Below, piece after piece: positions 31,673 through 32,504 of a stretch of 32,504 bases of DNA; within the stretch, counting starts at the first letter, position 1; every line of letters starts with the position of its first letter. The stretch comes from JABACD01 sp047639675 (GTDB taxonomy: Bacteria > Planctomycetota > UBA1135 > GCA-002686595). The DNA lies in assembly GCA_047639675.1 (NCBI GenBank), contig JBLIOI010000048.1:1-32504 (forward strand), read 5' to 3'. The notes below the pieces were generated by a model. The model was not told the DNA's origin, did not search any database, and saw only the letters and a program-made list of their open reading frames with translations. The position numbers and the translations under genes are program-made.

Positions 31673-32504
31673 GTACGAAAAGTCAACGCCCAAACTGTCG
31701 GTCTCGATGTTCACAAGACGATCACTGTCTTCTGCGTGATGAACGCTCTGGGAGAAGTGATCGAAGAAGGCCGGTTCCCGTCCAACCGTGAGGAGATCAC
31801 CAAGTTCATCCACAGGATCCTCGCTGAAGGAGAGACGCACTTCACCTTTGAGGCCAGCCGCAGTTCATTGTGGGTCTACGAAGTGATGACGGAGTTCGTG
31901 GACGGCGAACACGTCCACGTTGCACGGGCAAAACGCATCTGAGCCATTGCTAATTCCAATGTCAAGAACGACGCGAACGATGCCTGGTAGCTCACCTCTC
32001 TCACCTACGAAGGTCGCTTGCCCGAGGCGCATATTCCCGCACCGGTGTACCTCGAACTACGCATCGTGACCCGCGAACGGCGCTCCTGCGTGAGACGCAG
32101 GACCGAGATCATCAACCGATTGAAAGCGCACTTCGCTCAGATTGGCGAAGTCGTCCCAACCACATCGGTTTCCACTTTGAAGGGCCGGACCTTCATTCGC
32201 GAGGCAAGTATCAAGACTCCGGGTGCTCGCGGTAAGGCTCTGCGCAGCTGCCTGCAGGAGCTCGAATTCCAAGAGGCGGAGATCAAGATTTGGGAAGAGG
32301 AGATTGCTCAAATGGCAGAGGGTATCCCAGCCGTCCAATTGCTTGCGGATGAGATCCCTGGAGTGGGCAGAATTCTTTCCGCGACCATCGTGGTAGAAGC
32401 TGGGGACATCAGGCGCTTCCGTAGCGCAAAGGCGTTCGGCAACGCGTCCGGCCTCATGCCATCCGACCGAAGCACCTCTGGAAAGACTCAACACGGAGGG
32501 ATCA
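31673..32504 (+). pseudogene. IS110-family transposase, broken by two in-frame stops, 3' end outside window
   Basis: One continuous frame reads as an IS110-type recombinase: RKVNAQTVGLDVHKTITVF (first acidic residue Asp in GLDVHK), HFTFEASRSSLW (Glu), NDANDAW (Asp), then TPGARGKALRSCLQELE and the C-terminal IS116/IS110/IS902 part with IPGVGRILSATIV and ASGLMPSDRSTSGKTQHGGI, running off the end. The frame is interrupted by TGA at 31940-31942 (where RAKRI is normally followed by Arg, CGA to TGA) and TAG at 31988-31990 (where DAWW expects Trp, TGG to TAG). No ATG, GTG or TTG opens the frame near the expected start; the codon at the usual position is GTA. Everything else is in frame, so decay is recent, or the stops are assembly errors. 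Confidence 0.85.

Noticed and set aside
1..32504. CRISPR arrays, tRNA or rRNA genes
   Set aside because: I looked for regularly spaced direct repeats and for tRNA cloverleaf and rRNA signatures on both strands and saw none; the repeated motifs found are protein repeats or single inverted repeats.

Overview
This window most likely comes from a member of the Planctomycetota. The sequence is fairly GC-rich. Evidence for the phylum: a secreted seven-bladed FG-GAP protein with a Cys/Gly-rich C-terminal module of a kind I associate with planctomycete exported proteins, several lipoproteins, an HU protein with a Pro-rich tail, and a DUF2339 giant membrane protein. The phylum call rests on recognising protein families, not on any marker gene or search.

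Layout. (1) 1-941: left-truncated or edge-cut IS3-family element on the minus strand (orfA plus partial orfB). (2) 1008-6241, minus strand: a gene run of TIM-barrel glycosidase-like lipoprotein, GT-C glycosyltransferase and a Smr-less MutS2, the last two sharing a TGATG junction. (3) 6466-12228: an acidic secreted protein (+), a small membrane protein (-), a 971-aa DUF2339 membrane protein (+) and a PLP trans-sulfuration enzyme (+) with a possible leaderless promoter. (4) 12320-19611, minus strand: a compact seven-gene run, trpS, lipoprotein, TPR lipoprotein, dtd, HU-like protein, xdhA, xdhB, mostly with 4-nt overlaps or short gaps. (5) 19842-24098, plus strand: a four-gene operon of an unusual aromatic-Pro repeat lipoprotein followed by MlaE-, MlaF- and MlaD-like lipid-transport proteins, all overlapping by 1-4 nt. 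(6) 24250-27846: the FG-GAP protein and a second GT-C glycosyltransferase. (7) 28142-29988: a complete IS1380-family element with recognisable terminal repeats. (8) 30021-31277, minus strand: a secreted alpha/beta hydrolase. (9) 31278-32504: a structured non-coding stretch followed by an IS110-family transposase broken by two in-frame stops and running off the window.

How the genes work together. The clearest system is the plus-strand lipoprotein-MlaE-MlaF-MlaD operon, which looks like an envelope lipid-trafficking ABC system whose first gene is a roughly 20-residue-repeat lipoprotein of unknown fold. xdhA and xdhB form a molybdenum hydroxylase with all expected catalytic residues, but no cofactor-insertion gene is nearby. 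The three insertion sequences (one partial, one intact, one decayed) mark the two window ends and the 28-30 kb region as mobile-element territory; the middle is ordinary chromosomal backbone. The least explained parts are the repeat lipoprotein, the interleaved inverted repeats upstream of the IS110 transposase (a possible bridge-RNA-like locus), and the 77-bp palindromic insertion inside the IS3 orfA.
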